From Thermodesulfobacteriota bacterium (lineage in GTDB: Bacteria > Desulfobacterota > BSN033 > UBA1163): a stretch of DNA of 64,000 nt. A program made the position numbers and the translations under genes. Below, one piece after another: positions 24,747 through 32,390 of this stretch; the first letter of the stretch is position 1; each line of letters begins with the position of its first letter. The stretch lies in the NCBI GenBank assembly GCA_030017685.1, contig JASEHH010000005.1:1-64000 (forward strand), in the 5' to 3' direction. The notes below the pieces were generated by a model. The model saw only the letters and a list, made by a program, of their open reading frames with translations. It was not told where the DNA came from and searched no databases.

Positions 24747-25325
24747 ATGGAAATCAGAAAATATGTCACCATTGTTGAGGAGACCGTGATAGAGGGGGGG
24801 AAAAAGGTTGATCCGCCAACTCGGAAAGCAGCTGCCATTGCAGTGATCAAAAATCCCTTTGCCGGAAAGTATGTGGAGAAGCTCGACTCCCTCATCGATA
24901 TTGGTGAGGCATTAGGAGGGATATTGGGGAAGAAGGCGGTTGAGGCATTAAAGATCGCCCCTGAAAAAGCAGAGAGCTATGGGAAGGCGGCCATTGTTGG
25001 AGTGGATGGCGAATTAGAACATGCGGCCGCCATCCTTCATCCAAAACTCGGGACTCCCTTAAGGGATGCGGTTGGTGGAGGAAAGGCAATCATCCCATCG
25101 GCCAAAAAGATGGGAGGGCCTGGAACGGAGATCGATGTCCCCCTTCATTATAAGGATGCGGCCTTTGTCAGGTCTCATTTCGATGCGATGAGCGTGAGGG
25201 TTCAGGATGCTCCTCGTTCTAATGAGATCGTTGTCGCCATTGTCGTGACCGATTCAGGCAGACCTCACGCAAGAATTGGCGGCTTAAAGAAAGAAGAGGC
25301 AAAAAAAGGAGACGGCCTGAAATAG
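24747..25325 (+). CDS. AA_synth (DUF1185, PF06684) family protein
   Basis: 192 residues. The sequence shows the family features: a start MEIRKYVTIVEET, GKKVDPPTRKAAAIAVIKNPFAG, YGKAAIVGVDGELEHAAAILHPKLG, and FDAMSVRVQDAPR near the end. The Pfam name comes from a proposed amino-acid biosynthesis role that is not biochemically firm. AGGAGGT sits six bases before ATG 24747; GTG 24741 is a second option. It is last in the enamidase cluster. In other genomes this family also turns up near UPF0280 and hydroxynicotinate-reductase genes (from memory). A function in the lower pathway is possible but unknown. Confidence 0.8.
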   Translation: MEIRKYVTIVEETVIEGGKKVDPPTRKAAAIAVIKNPFAGKYVEKLDSLIDIGEALGGILGKKAVEALKIAPEKAESYGKAAIVGVDGELEHAAAILHPKLGTPLRDAVGGGKAIIPSAKKMGGPGTEIDVPLHYKDAAFVRSHFDAMSVRVQDAPRSNEIVVAIVVTDSGRPHARIGGLKKEEAKKGDGLK

Positions 25326-25661
25326 TCCTCATTCCCCCACTCTTCTCTTCTTCTCAATGAGAGAAGGAAGGGTGAGGGGTTTTGTATGTCCTGTACGAGA
25401 TTTGACCTAACTGACCATTTCAAAAAAATCTTGGATTTCGATTTGCACCCGCAAAGCATGCTCTGGAGCGATTCTGGGATTAAACCATTACGGATGGAAA
25501 TCGGGAACTCCAATTAAATAGTTGAAAATCATACCGAAAAATTTTCAATGATATGGAAACAGAAGATCTATAACAGATATTGTAACCATCGGAGTCGCCC
25601 TTTTTGTTAGGTCTGACCTTTAAAAAATCGCGAGAAAAATCACATTTTTTTCACGTACCCC
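25326..25661. other. Intergenic stretch, no gene recognised
   Basis: The first 55 bases hold a short palindrome (CCTCATTCCCCCACTC against GGAAGGGTGAGGGG), a likely transcription end for the upstream cluster. The rest is AT-rich with no convincing ORF, ribosome site or RNA gene. One short minus-strand frame (25265-25513) has no family features and runs through the AA_synth gene end, so I do not call it. Confidence 0.5.
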
Positions 25662-25690
25662 TTGCCATTCGGTGGAGAATGTGCTATGGT
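25662..25690 (+). promoter_or_regulatory. Extended -10 promoter of the cold-shock gene
   Basis: TTGCCA (25662-25667), 17-bp spacer, TATGGT (25685-25690) preceded by the TGn of an extended -10 element. Transcription would begin near 25697, giving a leader of about 100 nt before the ATG, typical of cspA-like genes. Confidence 0.72.
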
Positions 25691-25726
25691 TTACATCAGA
25701 AATTGGAAGTTTTTGTTTTCAGGCGG

Positions 25727-25758
25727 CCACAAAGACTTTTGACTTTGTGGTTTTTTTT
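25727..25758 (+). terminator. Intrinsic terminator inside the csp leader
   Basis: CCACAAAG (25727-25734) and CTTTGTGG (25743-25750) form a perfect 8-bp stem with an 8-nt loop, followed at once by eight T residues (25751-25758). It lies between the promoter and the start codon, so most transcripts would stop unless the hairpin is bypassed. This is an attenuator arrangement. Confidence 0.75.
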
Positions 25759-25797
25759 GGGACGAAACTTTAGAAATTAGAAAAGGAGATGAAAGAA

Positions 25798-25998
25798 ATG
25801 GCTCAAGGAACAGTGAAATGGTTTAATGACAGCAAGGGGTTCGGCTTTATTGCGAGAGACGATGGGACGGAGGTTTTTGTCCATCACTCGTCCATCAATG
25901 CTAGCGGCTTTAAAAGCCTGTCGGAAGGGGACAAGGTCAGCTTCGATACGGAAAAGGGACCGAAAGGTCTCAAGGCGGTTAACGTCGAGAAACTTTAA
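25798..25998 (+). CDS. Cold-shock protein, CspA family
   Basis: 66 residues, the usual length, with both RNA-binding motifs: KGFGFIAR (RNP1, K-G-F-G-F-I) and VFVHHSSI (RNP2). CSPs are small beta-barrels that bind single-stranded RNA and DNA and melt secondary structure. ATG 25798 is preferred over 25789 because GGAG at 25785-25788 is correctly spaced from it. The leader holds an intrinsic terminator, and CspA-type proteins are known antiterminators, so autoregulation is possible. A helicase gene follows on the same strand, a common cold-adaptation pair. Confidence 0.96.
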   Translation: MAQGTVKWFNDSKGFGFIARDDGTEVFVHHSSINASGFKSLSEGDKVSFDTEKGPKGLKAVNVEKL

Positions 25999-26214
25999 AG
26001 GAGCTAATCAGGCTCCTCCGCGGTGGTTGCCTCTTCATCTACCAACCTTCTACTTACCCTAGGCTTTCAGTCAATCATCCTGATCGTCTATAACGTGGCG
26101 GTTCGAGCGAGGTCTCGCAAGGCTTTCCCCTTACCCCGTTTTGCAATAGGGTTGCTGCACATTGAAGCGCCCCCCTGCAATATCGGGCACATCCGTACAA
26201 AAAGAAAGGAACAC
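25999..26214 (+). other. csp-helicase intergenic leader with hairpin
   Basis: AGGAGC (25999-26004) and GCTCCT (26012-26017) form a hairpin immediately after the csp stop, without a T tract, so partial read-through into the helicase is likely. The remaining roughly 200 bases are GC-richer than the csp side. They are open in the helicase frame but without family sequence, so I treat them as untranslated leader. Confidence 0.55.
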
Positions 26215-27450
26215 ATGAGTTTTGATTCGTTTGATCTTCACCCCAAGATTGCAGCCGGCGTCCAGGCGCTCGGCTATTCCACACCCACTCCAATTCAGCG
26301 TCGGGCCATCCCACCGGTCCTCCAGGGACAGGACGTGTTAGGTCTGGCCCAGACCGGGACAGGCAAGACCGCTGCTTTTGTTCTGCCGATTCTGCAGCGT
26401 TTGGTCAAAACACCCCGGGGCTGCATTCAGGCCCTCGTCATCGCGCCGACACGCGAGTTGAGCGACCAGATCAACGCTACCTTCGAAACGCTGGGTCGCC
26501 AGACGCACCTGCGTAGTTTTCCGATCTACGGGGGTGTCCCCATTGCCCCGCAGATCCGAAAACTCCGATCCGGAGTCGAAATCGTCGTTGCCTGTCCGGG
26601 TCGGCTGCTCGACCACATCCGCCAGGGCACGATCCAGCTTTCACACCTGGAGGTACTCGTGCTCGATGAGGCAGACCGGATGTTGGATATGGGGTTTCTT
26701 CCCGATATCAAAGAGATTGTTAAGCATGTCCCGACCGTGCGCCAGAGACTGATGTTTGCGGCAACCATGCCGGACGACATCCGGCGGTTGGCCAAGGACG
26801 TCCTCCGCACCCCCGTCACGGTGCAGGTTGATTCCCCCGCGCCAGCAGCAACAGTCGCTCATGCGCTCTATCCGGTCGCCTCTCACCTCAAGACCACACT
26901 TCTCCTTCAACTGTTGCGCCATACCGAAACGGCCTCCGTCCTTATCTTCACGCGGACCAAACACCGGGCCCAACGTTTGGGAGATCAGATCGAAAGGGCT
27001 GGCTACCCGGCCACATCGCTTCAGGGAAACCTATCTCAGAACCAACGCCAGGCGGCCATCCGTGGATTCCGTAACGGCTCGTACCGGGTCCTCGTTGCAA
27101 CCGATATTGCCGCCCGGGGTATCGATGTCTCACGGATCTCGCATGTCATCAATTATGACATGCCTGACACCACGGATGCCTACACCCATCGGATCGGTCG
27201 TACCGGCCGGGCCGAGAAGACAGGCGATGCCTTCTCGTTGGTTACCCACGAGGACGAGGCCATAGTCCGTAGCATCGAGAATGTCCTTGGCACCAGGCTG
27301 GAGCGTCGAAGGCTGAACGGCTTCGATTATCAGAGGCCCGCGCTCCCGGAGAGAGGCAATAGTAATCCAAGGCAGAGGCAAGCGGCCCGTGGCCGACCCG
27401 ACCAAGAAAGAACTTTTAATAGAAATCTTTCCCTATCTGCAGAATCATAG
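26215..27450 (+). CDS. DEAD-box RNA helicase, RhlE-like
   Basis: 411 residues. Helicase motifs in order: Q motif (GYSTPTPIQ), Walker A AQTGTGKT, PTREL, DEAD within VLDEADRMLDMGF, SAT-equivalent AAT, then ATDIAARGID and HRIGRTGR. AAGGA lies 4 nt before ATG 26215. The protein unwinds structured RNA, often for ribosome assembly at low temperature, consistent with the adjacent csp. Base composition looks GC-richer than the flanking genes, suggesting separate ancestry. The last 15 codons (27405-27447) overlap, antisense, the RayT transposase remnant, so the original C-terminal tail may have been replaced. Confidence 0.93.
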   Translation: MSFDSFDLHPKIAAGVQALGYSTPTPIQRRAIPPVLQGQDVLGLAQTGTGKTAAFVLPILQRLVKTPRGCIQALVIAPTRELSDQINATFETLGRQTHLRSFPIYGGVPIAPQIRKLRSGVEIVVACPGRLLDHIRQGTIQLSHLEVLVLDEADRMLDMGFLPDIKEIVKHVPTVRQRLMFAATMPDDIRRLAKDVLRTPVTVQVDSPAPAATVAHALYPVASHLKTTLLLQLLRHTETASVLIFTRTKHRAQRLGDQIERAGYPATSLQGNLSQNQRQAAIRGFRNGSYRVLVATDIAARGIDVSRISHVINYDMPDTTDAYTHRIGRTGRAEKTGDAFSLVTHEDEAIVRSIENVLGTRLERRRLNGFDYQRPALPERGNSNPRQRQAARGRPDQERTFNRNLSLSAES

Positions 27451-27530
27451 AATGTCTTATCTCGTAGGTTTCCTCTCGACGTGATGTGGTAGAAAGCATT
27501 TTCGAATTCTAGCCTCAATTGCATAGCCAT
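27405..27530 (-). pseudogene. RayT (Y1_Tnp, REP-associated) transposase N-terminal fragment
   Basis: About 42 residues match the start of RayT proteins: MAMQLRLEFENAFYHITSRG, then N, then a DRERFL segment. The rest of the transposase, including the HUH and catalytic Tyr region, is absent. After ERFL the frame continues without family sequence. The fragment overlaps the 3' end of the helicase on the opposite strand. Beyond it, to 27721, no gene is seen; the stretch ends with ATGCCTGGCACC, a word similar to ATGCCTGACCCC near 38860. Confidence 0.75.
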
Positions 27531-27721
27531 ACCTGTAATCTATTGAATTTGAATTACTTGTCAATCGAATTTTGAAGGTTTGACCCAAGAGCCCCTGGCC
27601 TTGTTAAGGGCTGACCACGGTGATGTCCCCAATTATGGCAGAGACGAACGGCGGAATCAGAAGGGGGGGCGCATCTAGTTATGAAAACCGAATTACCGAT
27701 GCCTGGCACCAGTTTCTCCAT

Positions 27722-28813
27722 TCAGACCTTCCGAATTAAATCATCGATATCTGCCGAGCGGAGGCCCTTTAAGAAGAGAAAGAGCAGCTCCGCTGTCCTC
27801 TCTACATCAGACCATTTGATTAACTCCGCCGGCGAATGGCTGTATCGCCTGGGAATGTAGACCCCGCCACAGGGGACCCCTTTTCCTGAGGTATGGATGG
27901 TGGAGGCATCAGTCCATGTCCGGAAGATATCCTTCTGGTGAGGGATTTTATTCTTTACGGCTGTCGAAATGAGCCGCTGCCTTATCTTCTTCGAATAGAT
28001 CGTTCCCTGTCCGAGGGCATTGACATCCATGGAGCGGATGACCGGTCCCTTTCCACATTCTTCCGTGGCCAGTTGAGGAGGGGTGATTGGATCGGCGGCA
28101 GGAACAGTATCGACGACGATCGCCATATCCGGCTCAAGGGCCTGGGCAGCGACCTTGGCTCCCCTGGAACCCACTTCCTCTTGAACCGCAGCCACCAGGA
28201 ATAATTGATAATCGACCTTCTCCTTTTTCATTCTTTCTGCCAGATCGATGAGAATGGCACAGCCTGCCCGGTTGTCAATCGATTTGCTGATGATCGTGTC
28301 CTTCCCGATGGATTGAAAATGTGGATGGTAGACAATGGGGTCCCCGATCTCGATCCCCCAGGCTCTGACCTCCTCTGCACTCTCTGCTCCTACATCGATC
28401 CAGAGCTCTGAGACAGAAATCGGACGTTTCAGGTCTTCGGCGGTCATCAGATGGCGATTTTTTACTCCAACCACACCGGTATAAATTCCTTTATCCGAGC
28501 AGATATCTACTTTGGTGCTGAGCAGGACCCTTTCGTCAAACATTCCGTTAAGGTCAAAGAAGATGTAGCCCCTTGGATCTATATATTTGACGAGCAGACA
28601 CATCTCATCTGTGTGGACACAGACCATCACCGATCTTCTTCCTTTTCCGACCTTCCCGACCACATTTCCCATGGGATCGATGGATACGTCGGGAAGATTC
28701 TTTTTCAATTCCGTGGAAACAAACTCGATCACCTTCTCTTCAAATCCGCTTCCGCCGGGAGTTTCGACTAATTTCTGAAATCGTTCAAGCATCATCTGAT
28801 TTTTCTGTTTCAT
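27722..28813 (-). CDS. M42 family metallopeptidase (tetrahedral aminopeptidase-like)
   Basis: About 363 residues. The dinuclear metal site is visible: HTDE (usual HxDE), the bridging Asp in SKSIDNRAG, the catalytic Glu pair in VQEEVGSRGA, Asp in VVDT, and the late His in YSHSPAE. M42 enzymes are cytosolic, self-compartmentalising dodecameric aminopeptidases that trim peptides; some relatives are glutamyl aminopeptidases or annotated as endoglucanases. A GTG at 28816 directly precedes ATG 28813, with GAGGG upstream. It is a single gene. Confidence 0.9.
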   Translation of the reverse strand: MKQKNQMMLERFQKLVETPGGSGFEEKVIEFVSTELKKNLPDVSIDPMGNVVGKVGKGRRSVMVCVHTDEMCLLVKYIDPRGYIFFDLNGMFDERVLLSTKVDICSDKGIYTGVVGVKNRHLMTAEDLKRPISVSELWIDVGAESAEEVRAWGIEIGDPIVYHPHFQSIGKDTIISKSIDNRAGCAILIDLAERMKKEKVDYQLFLVAAVQEEVGSRGAKVAAQALEPDMAIVVDTVPAADPITPPQLATEECGKGPVIRSMDVNALGQGTIYSKKIRQRLISTAVKNKIPHQKDIFRTWTDASTIHTSGKGVPCGGVYIPRRYSHSPAELIKWSDVERTAELLFLFLKGLRSADIDDLIRKV

Positions 28814-28862
28814 CACTTACCCTCACTTTATCCTGTTTTTAATGGATGGCACATATTTTCAC

Positions 28863-29207
28863 CTATTTTCTGAGATAAATCCAGACGTTCAACCCGCCAA
28901 GGAGGAGGGTAACGATAAGAATGATCGTAGGGGAAATCTCTATATAAATAATCTTCTCCACATAGTGGATGATAAATGAACCTGTATAGGTGAGTCCGGG
29001 GTTATGTTTAGCTCTCAGCCAGGCTTCGAGATGTGTGAGAGGGCAATACCAGTCGAATATCTGAATGATAAAGGCGAAAGCAAGACCGGCGAGGTGGAAT
29101 GTCTTTACCGCCCGGCTCTTTCTCCCCCAAATGGCTCCGAGAAATAGAAAGACGATCCAGAGAAAATGAATCAGGACAGTGATATCTGCAAGAACCTTAT
29201 AAAACAT
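28863..29207 (-). CDS. DUF2784 small membrane protein
   Basis: 114 residues with three or four hydrophobic segments: LADITVLIHFLWIVFLFLGA at the N-terminus, AGLAFAFIIQIFDWYCPLT in the middle and IEISPTIILIVTLLLGGLNV near the end. The pattern of DWYCPLTHLE followed by GSFIIHYVEKIIY is the DUF2784 signature. Function unknown; an integral inner-membrane protein. It lies just downstream of the EamA transporter gene on the same strand. Confidence 0.85.
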   Translation of the reverse strand: MFYKVLADITVLIHFLWIVFLFLGAIWGRKSRAVKTFHLAGLAFAFIIQIFDWYCPLTHLEAWLRAKHNPGLTYTGSFIIHYVEKIIYIEISPTIILIVTLLLGGLNVWIYLRK

Positions 29208-29225
29208 TCTTCACTTAAACTTTCC

Positions 29226-30194
29226 CTAACCATCCCTCTCCACACGGGGGAGAGGGGAAGGGTGAGGGGGCTGGCGGATCTCAAGGGGAGTTGATGGCGA
29301 AGCCTTCTCCCTTGCGATCTGAAGCAGGACAACTGCCGCAATCACGCCTATTCCACCTAAAACCTGTAATGGATAGAGCACTTCGCCCAGGACAAAATAA
29401 GCGGCAACCCCTGCCACCATGGGTTCCCAGGTCGAAGTGATGCTTGCACGGGTTGCACGGATCCGTTCCATCCCCTTGAAGTAGAAGCCGAAAGGAATGA
29501 GGGTGGAGAAGATGGCGATATAGAGAAAGGCGATCCAGACCTTGAGGGGGTGGCTGTCATGGATGATTTTTGTCGGTGGGACAAGAATCATATAGAATAT
29601 CGCACTCAATCCAAATCCATAAAGGATGAGTGTCCACGGATCATACTTCTTCAATCCTCTTTCACCATAAAGGGCATAAAAAGTGAAGAAAAAAGAGGCG
29701 GTCAGGCCACTCATGATCCCGACTTTATTGAGGCGTAAGAGATCGATTTGATAGCCGCCCACAACGAGATAACATCCTGCTACAGCTAAAAAGAGAGCGG
29801 AGATCTTTGTCCTGGAAATCGGTTCTTTTTGGAAGAGGAACGCATAAAAAGAGACCCAGACCGGTTGAAGATACTGGAGGAGAATGGCAGGCCCTACATG
29901 GATCTGACTGATCGTATAATAATAAAAATATTGCATTCCCGTTATTGCTACACATCCCAGTATGAAGAAGTAAGGCAAGTCTCTTGGGGAGATGACGATC
30001 CGCCTCCGGTCGTAGAAAAGAAGAACGATAAGGAGGATGAGCGTGGCAAGGGTCAGCCGGACAAGAATGAGTTCGGCTGGGGGAAGACCAATATTGAAAA
30101 GCGATTTTGCCACCACACTGGAAATGCCCCAAAGCGTTGCTCCGATGAGGATGTAGAGATAACCACTCCATTCGCTCTTCTTCATTGCCTCCAT
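29226..30194 (-). CDS. EamA/DMT-family transporter
   Basis: 322 residues with about ten membrane segments and two EamA halves. The N-terminal half starts YILIGATLWGISSVVAKSLF, and the second half holds ATRASITSTWEPMVAGVAAYFVLGE. The family exports amino acids, nucleotides or other metabolites; the substrate is unknown. The C-terminal tail (RQPPHPSPLPRVERDG) and the stop come from a CCCTCTCC / GGGAGAGGGG palindrome at about 29228-29270, so the natural end was probably near QIAREK. Start ATG 30194, with ATG 30185 also possible. Confidence 0.88.
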   Translation of the reverse strand: MEAMKKSEWSGYLYILIGATLWGISSVVAKSLFNIGLPPAELILVRLTLATLILLIVLLFYDRRRIVISPRDLPYFFILGCVAITGMQYFYYYTISQIHVGPAILLQYLQPVWVSFYAFLFQKEPISRTKISALFLAVAGCYLVVGGYQIDLLRLNKVGIMSGLTASFFFTFYALYGERGLKKYDPWTLILYGFGLSAIFYMILVPPTKIIHDSHPLKVWIAFLYIAIFSTLIPFGFYFKGMERIRATRASITSTWEPMVAGVAAYFVLGEVLYPLQVLGGIGVIAAVVLLQIAREKASPSTPLEIRQPPHPSPLPRVERDG

Positions 30195-30267
30195 CGTTGC
30201 ACAAAATCAAATAAAAAATCAATCGACTTTTTCTTATGGAAATTGGAGATGGGTTCAGATTTCCTTC

Positions 30268-30678
30268 CTAATCCTTCACTTCTTTGGGTTGTTGTTTTAA
30301 TGTCCATTTATTCACAGAGGGTGATGTTCCACCCACCCCGATAAAAGAGGCGACCTCCTGACCTTTTTCCAGGTTAGCGATGGTGTGGATACGCCGATCG
30401 AAATCCTTTAATTTGGAGAATTGTTTTTCCAGTTCTTCAATTTTTGTTGAGAATAATTGAATGTGAGACTTTTGAACCAGCGCCTCGTGGCGCAATTGAT
30501 TCAGGAGAGAGATTTTCTTCTTAACCTGGATATAGTCACACAACAAGAATGTAAGAGCAAGTTGAAAAAAGATGAGAAGGTAAAGGAGGGTTTTAAAAGT
30601 TTCTTTTCCCATCCTCAAACGTCTGATCCCGAAGGTTGTATGGCTGAAGATGATGATATTTAAATAATCTTTATCCAT
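30268..30678 (-). pseudogene. Orphan N-terminal part of a M23 murein-peptidase-type protein
   Basis: 136 residues: NIIIFSHTTFGIRRLRMG start, one membrane segment (about 30-47, LLYLLIFFQLALTFLLCDY), then a coiled coil (about 52-92) and FDRRIHTIANLEKGQEVASFIGVGG. This layout is the N-terminus of a M23 (LytM) peptidase type common in Desulfobacterota, from memory. The peptidase domain with its HxxxD and HxH zinc site is missing; the chain ends about 30 residues after the coiled coil. It is either a decayed gene or a membrane-anchored regulator that lost catalysis. It follows the secreted hypothetical gene by 20 nt. Confidence 0.6.
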
Positions 30679-30698
30679 CCTTCACTCCGGTCCGAACT

Positions 30699-31364
30699 TC
30701 ATTTAAATGGAATGATAAATCCAGGTTCATTTTCAGAAGGGGTCACATTCATCTTTAAAAACACGCGCTGACTCACTGGATTATAAGTTAAACGGAATTC
30801 CATAAATATTGCTTTGAATATTTCTTCTCTCTTAGGCTTAAAAGGTTTAAATTTATCCAAGACCCTACCTTCATCAAAATATTTATTTCCCGTTGATGGT
30901 GATCCAAAAATGGATTGGCTCGACTCTGGTTTTGATAAGTGAGCTTCGGCCGTCCCCATAAAATTAAAGAGTTTATCTTTCCAAACATGTTGAGCGAAGT
31001 CATATGAAGAAATCACACTATCCAGGCATTCTGTCAATGGAATCCTCTTTTTATCTTCCACAGCTTTTACAAAGTTTATTTTGAGTGTGGTTCTTCTCAC
31101 CCTTGCTCCATAATCTATGTATGGAATATCGGTTAGGGATCTTTTTTGATTTTTTCCTGATAACTGAGTCGTGGTTTTTGTAGGGCCCTTCTTTTCCCGC
31201 ATGGTTCTTTTATTTTCATCCATTTTTTTTCTTATTTCTTGATTAGTCATGTTATGTATCGATTTTACTTCATCAGCCCATCCCGGAGCGATGAATCCAA
31301 AAATGAACAGAATTAACAAAATTGAACCCTTTTTAATCATGGATATTAGAATCTTCGAAATCAT
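30699..31364 (-). CDS. Secreted protein of unknown function
   Basis: 221 residues. A signal peptide is clear (KKGSILLILFIFGFIAPGWA, cleavage after Ala near residue 30). The mature part is basic and lysine-rich at first, then includes RRTTLKINFVKAVEDKKRIP and a C-terminal FRLTYNPVSQRVFLKMNV strand region. I do not recognise a family. The AT-rich sequence and the broken neighbour suggest an accessory pair. It is convergent with nothing; the DUF1684 gene lies upstream in the opposite direction. Confidence 0.6.
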   Translation of the reverse strand: MISKILISMIKKGSILLILFIFGFIAPGWADEVKSIHNMTNQEIRKKMDENKRTMREKKGPTKTTTQLSGKNQKRSLTDIPYIDYGARVRRTTLKINFVKAVEDKKRIPLTECLDSVISSYDFAQHVWKDKLFNFMGTAEAHLSKPESSQSIFGSPSTGNKYFDEGRVLDKFKPFKPKREEIFKAIFMEFRLTYNPVSQRVFLKMNVTPSENEPGFIIPFK

Positions 31365-31560
31365 CGAATCTGAAAGCTGTGAATAGAAAGTGTTTTTTGA
31401 TTTCGGGATTTTCTGTTATGCAGGAGATACAGATTTCATATAGATAATAGGCAATTTAAATGCCAATATTATTATTGGAAAGATAGTTAGAGAGACTTTC
31501 CAACGATTTGCGTCCAAAGGTCCATTTTGTTAAAATAAATTAAGAAATGGAGAGTTGTTT

Positions 31561-32196
31561 ATGAAGAGTGGAGGAATCTTTCTCGTCTTTTTGAACCTGT
31601 TGATCTTCTCAGTCTTTTCAGGGCTTTCAATGGCCGGAGAAGGAGAGAAGACGGACTTCAAGGCCCAGCAGGAAAAGTTGGCGCTGGAGTGGAGAAAGGA
31701 GAGGGATGAATTCCTTAAGAGTCACCAGCGCTCCCCTCTGACCCCCAAGGAGAAAAAAATTTTTAAGGGTTTAAAATACTATGCATTCGACCCCAATTAT
31801 GCTTTTTTCGGGGAGATTAAGCGGACTATCCTCCATATCAACAACCCGGATTATTATGCAACCTTTCTGACCAATAAGGGGACCAACAAACGCTATATCC
31901 GATACGGAAAATTTCATTTTCAATTGAACGGGAAGGAGCATGTGCTTGGAATTTATAAATCGATTTTGAGCGATATTCTCTTCATCCCTTTTAAGGACAG
32001 GACGAATGGAAAAGAGACGTATGAAGGAGGGAGGTATATCGATGCCGAGATCCTCCCCGGATATAAAATGACTCTCGATTTTAATATGAGCTACAGTCCT
32101 TCTTGTGCCTATAACGATAAATTCGTCTGCGTGCTCCCCCCGCGTGAGAACATGATGGAGATTGAGATCCGGGCCGGCGAGAAGAATTTCAAGTAA
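31561..32196 (+). CDS. DUF1684 family exported protein
   Basis: 211 residues with a signal peptide (FLVFLNLLIFSVFSGLSMA). The DUF1684 marks are LEWRKERDEFLKSHQRSPL, FKGLKYYAFDPNYAF, FIPFKDRTNGKETYEGGRYID and LDFNMSYSPSCAYNDKFVC ending LPPRENMMEIEIRAGE. GGAGAG lies six bases before ATG 31561; a TTG at 31555 also starts the frame. The function of this widespread family is not established. It stands alone between repeats and divergent genes. Confidence 0.87.
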   Translation: MKSGGIFLVFLNLLIFSVFSGLSMAGEGEKTDFKAQQEKLALEWRKERDEFLKSHQRSPLTPKEKKIFKGLKYYAFDPNYAFFGEIKRTILHINNPDYYATFLTNKGTNKRYIRYGKFHFQLNGKEHVLGIYKSILSDILFIPFKDRTNGKETYEGGRYIDAEILPGYKMTLDFNMSYSPSCAYNDKFVCVLPPRENMMEIEIRAGEKNFK

Positions 32197-32249
32197 TTGC
32201 CCATGGCTGGCAAACCACTCCTGCTTACTGAAGGCAGGCACAAACCATG

Positions 32250-32390
32250 AAAATGGGCCGTAGGTCACGGTTAGGGTTAGGAGGCCCGTATCGTTTAGCG
32301 TCAAAGGGTAAGGGTAAGAATTTAAGACGACACACGTAACCCCTTGACGAAACGGGCGTCTTAACCTTTACCTTTTGACCCTTGATATTT
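32250..32390. repeat. GGTTAGGG-word palindrome, copy B
   Basis: GTCACGGTTAGGGTTAGG at the left is answered by GTCTTAACCTTTACC at the right. 32283-32309 is the exact reverse complement of the 27-bp core of copy A (8318-8344). It separates two converging genes and reaches the cbiO stop. Confidence 0.75.

Noticed and set aside
25265-25513. Minus-strand ORF of 82 codons downstream of the AA_synth gene.
   Set aside because: It runs antisense into the coding region and through a palindrome, with no recognisable protein pattern.
27560-27721. Searched for the remaining RayT gene or an insertion-sequence end next to the transposase fragment.
   Set aside because: No continuation of the transposase and no clear terminal inverted repeats were found.
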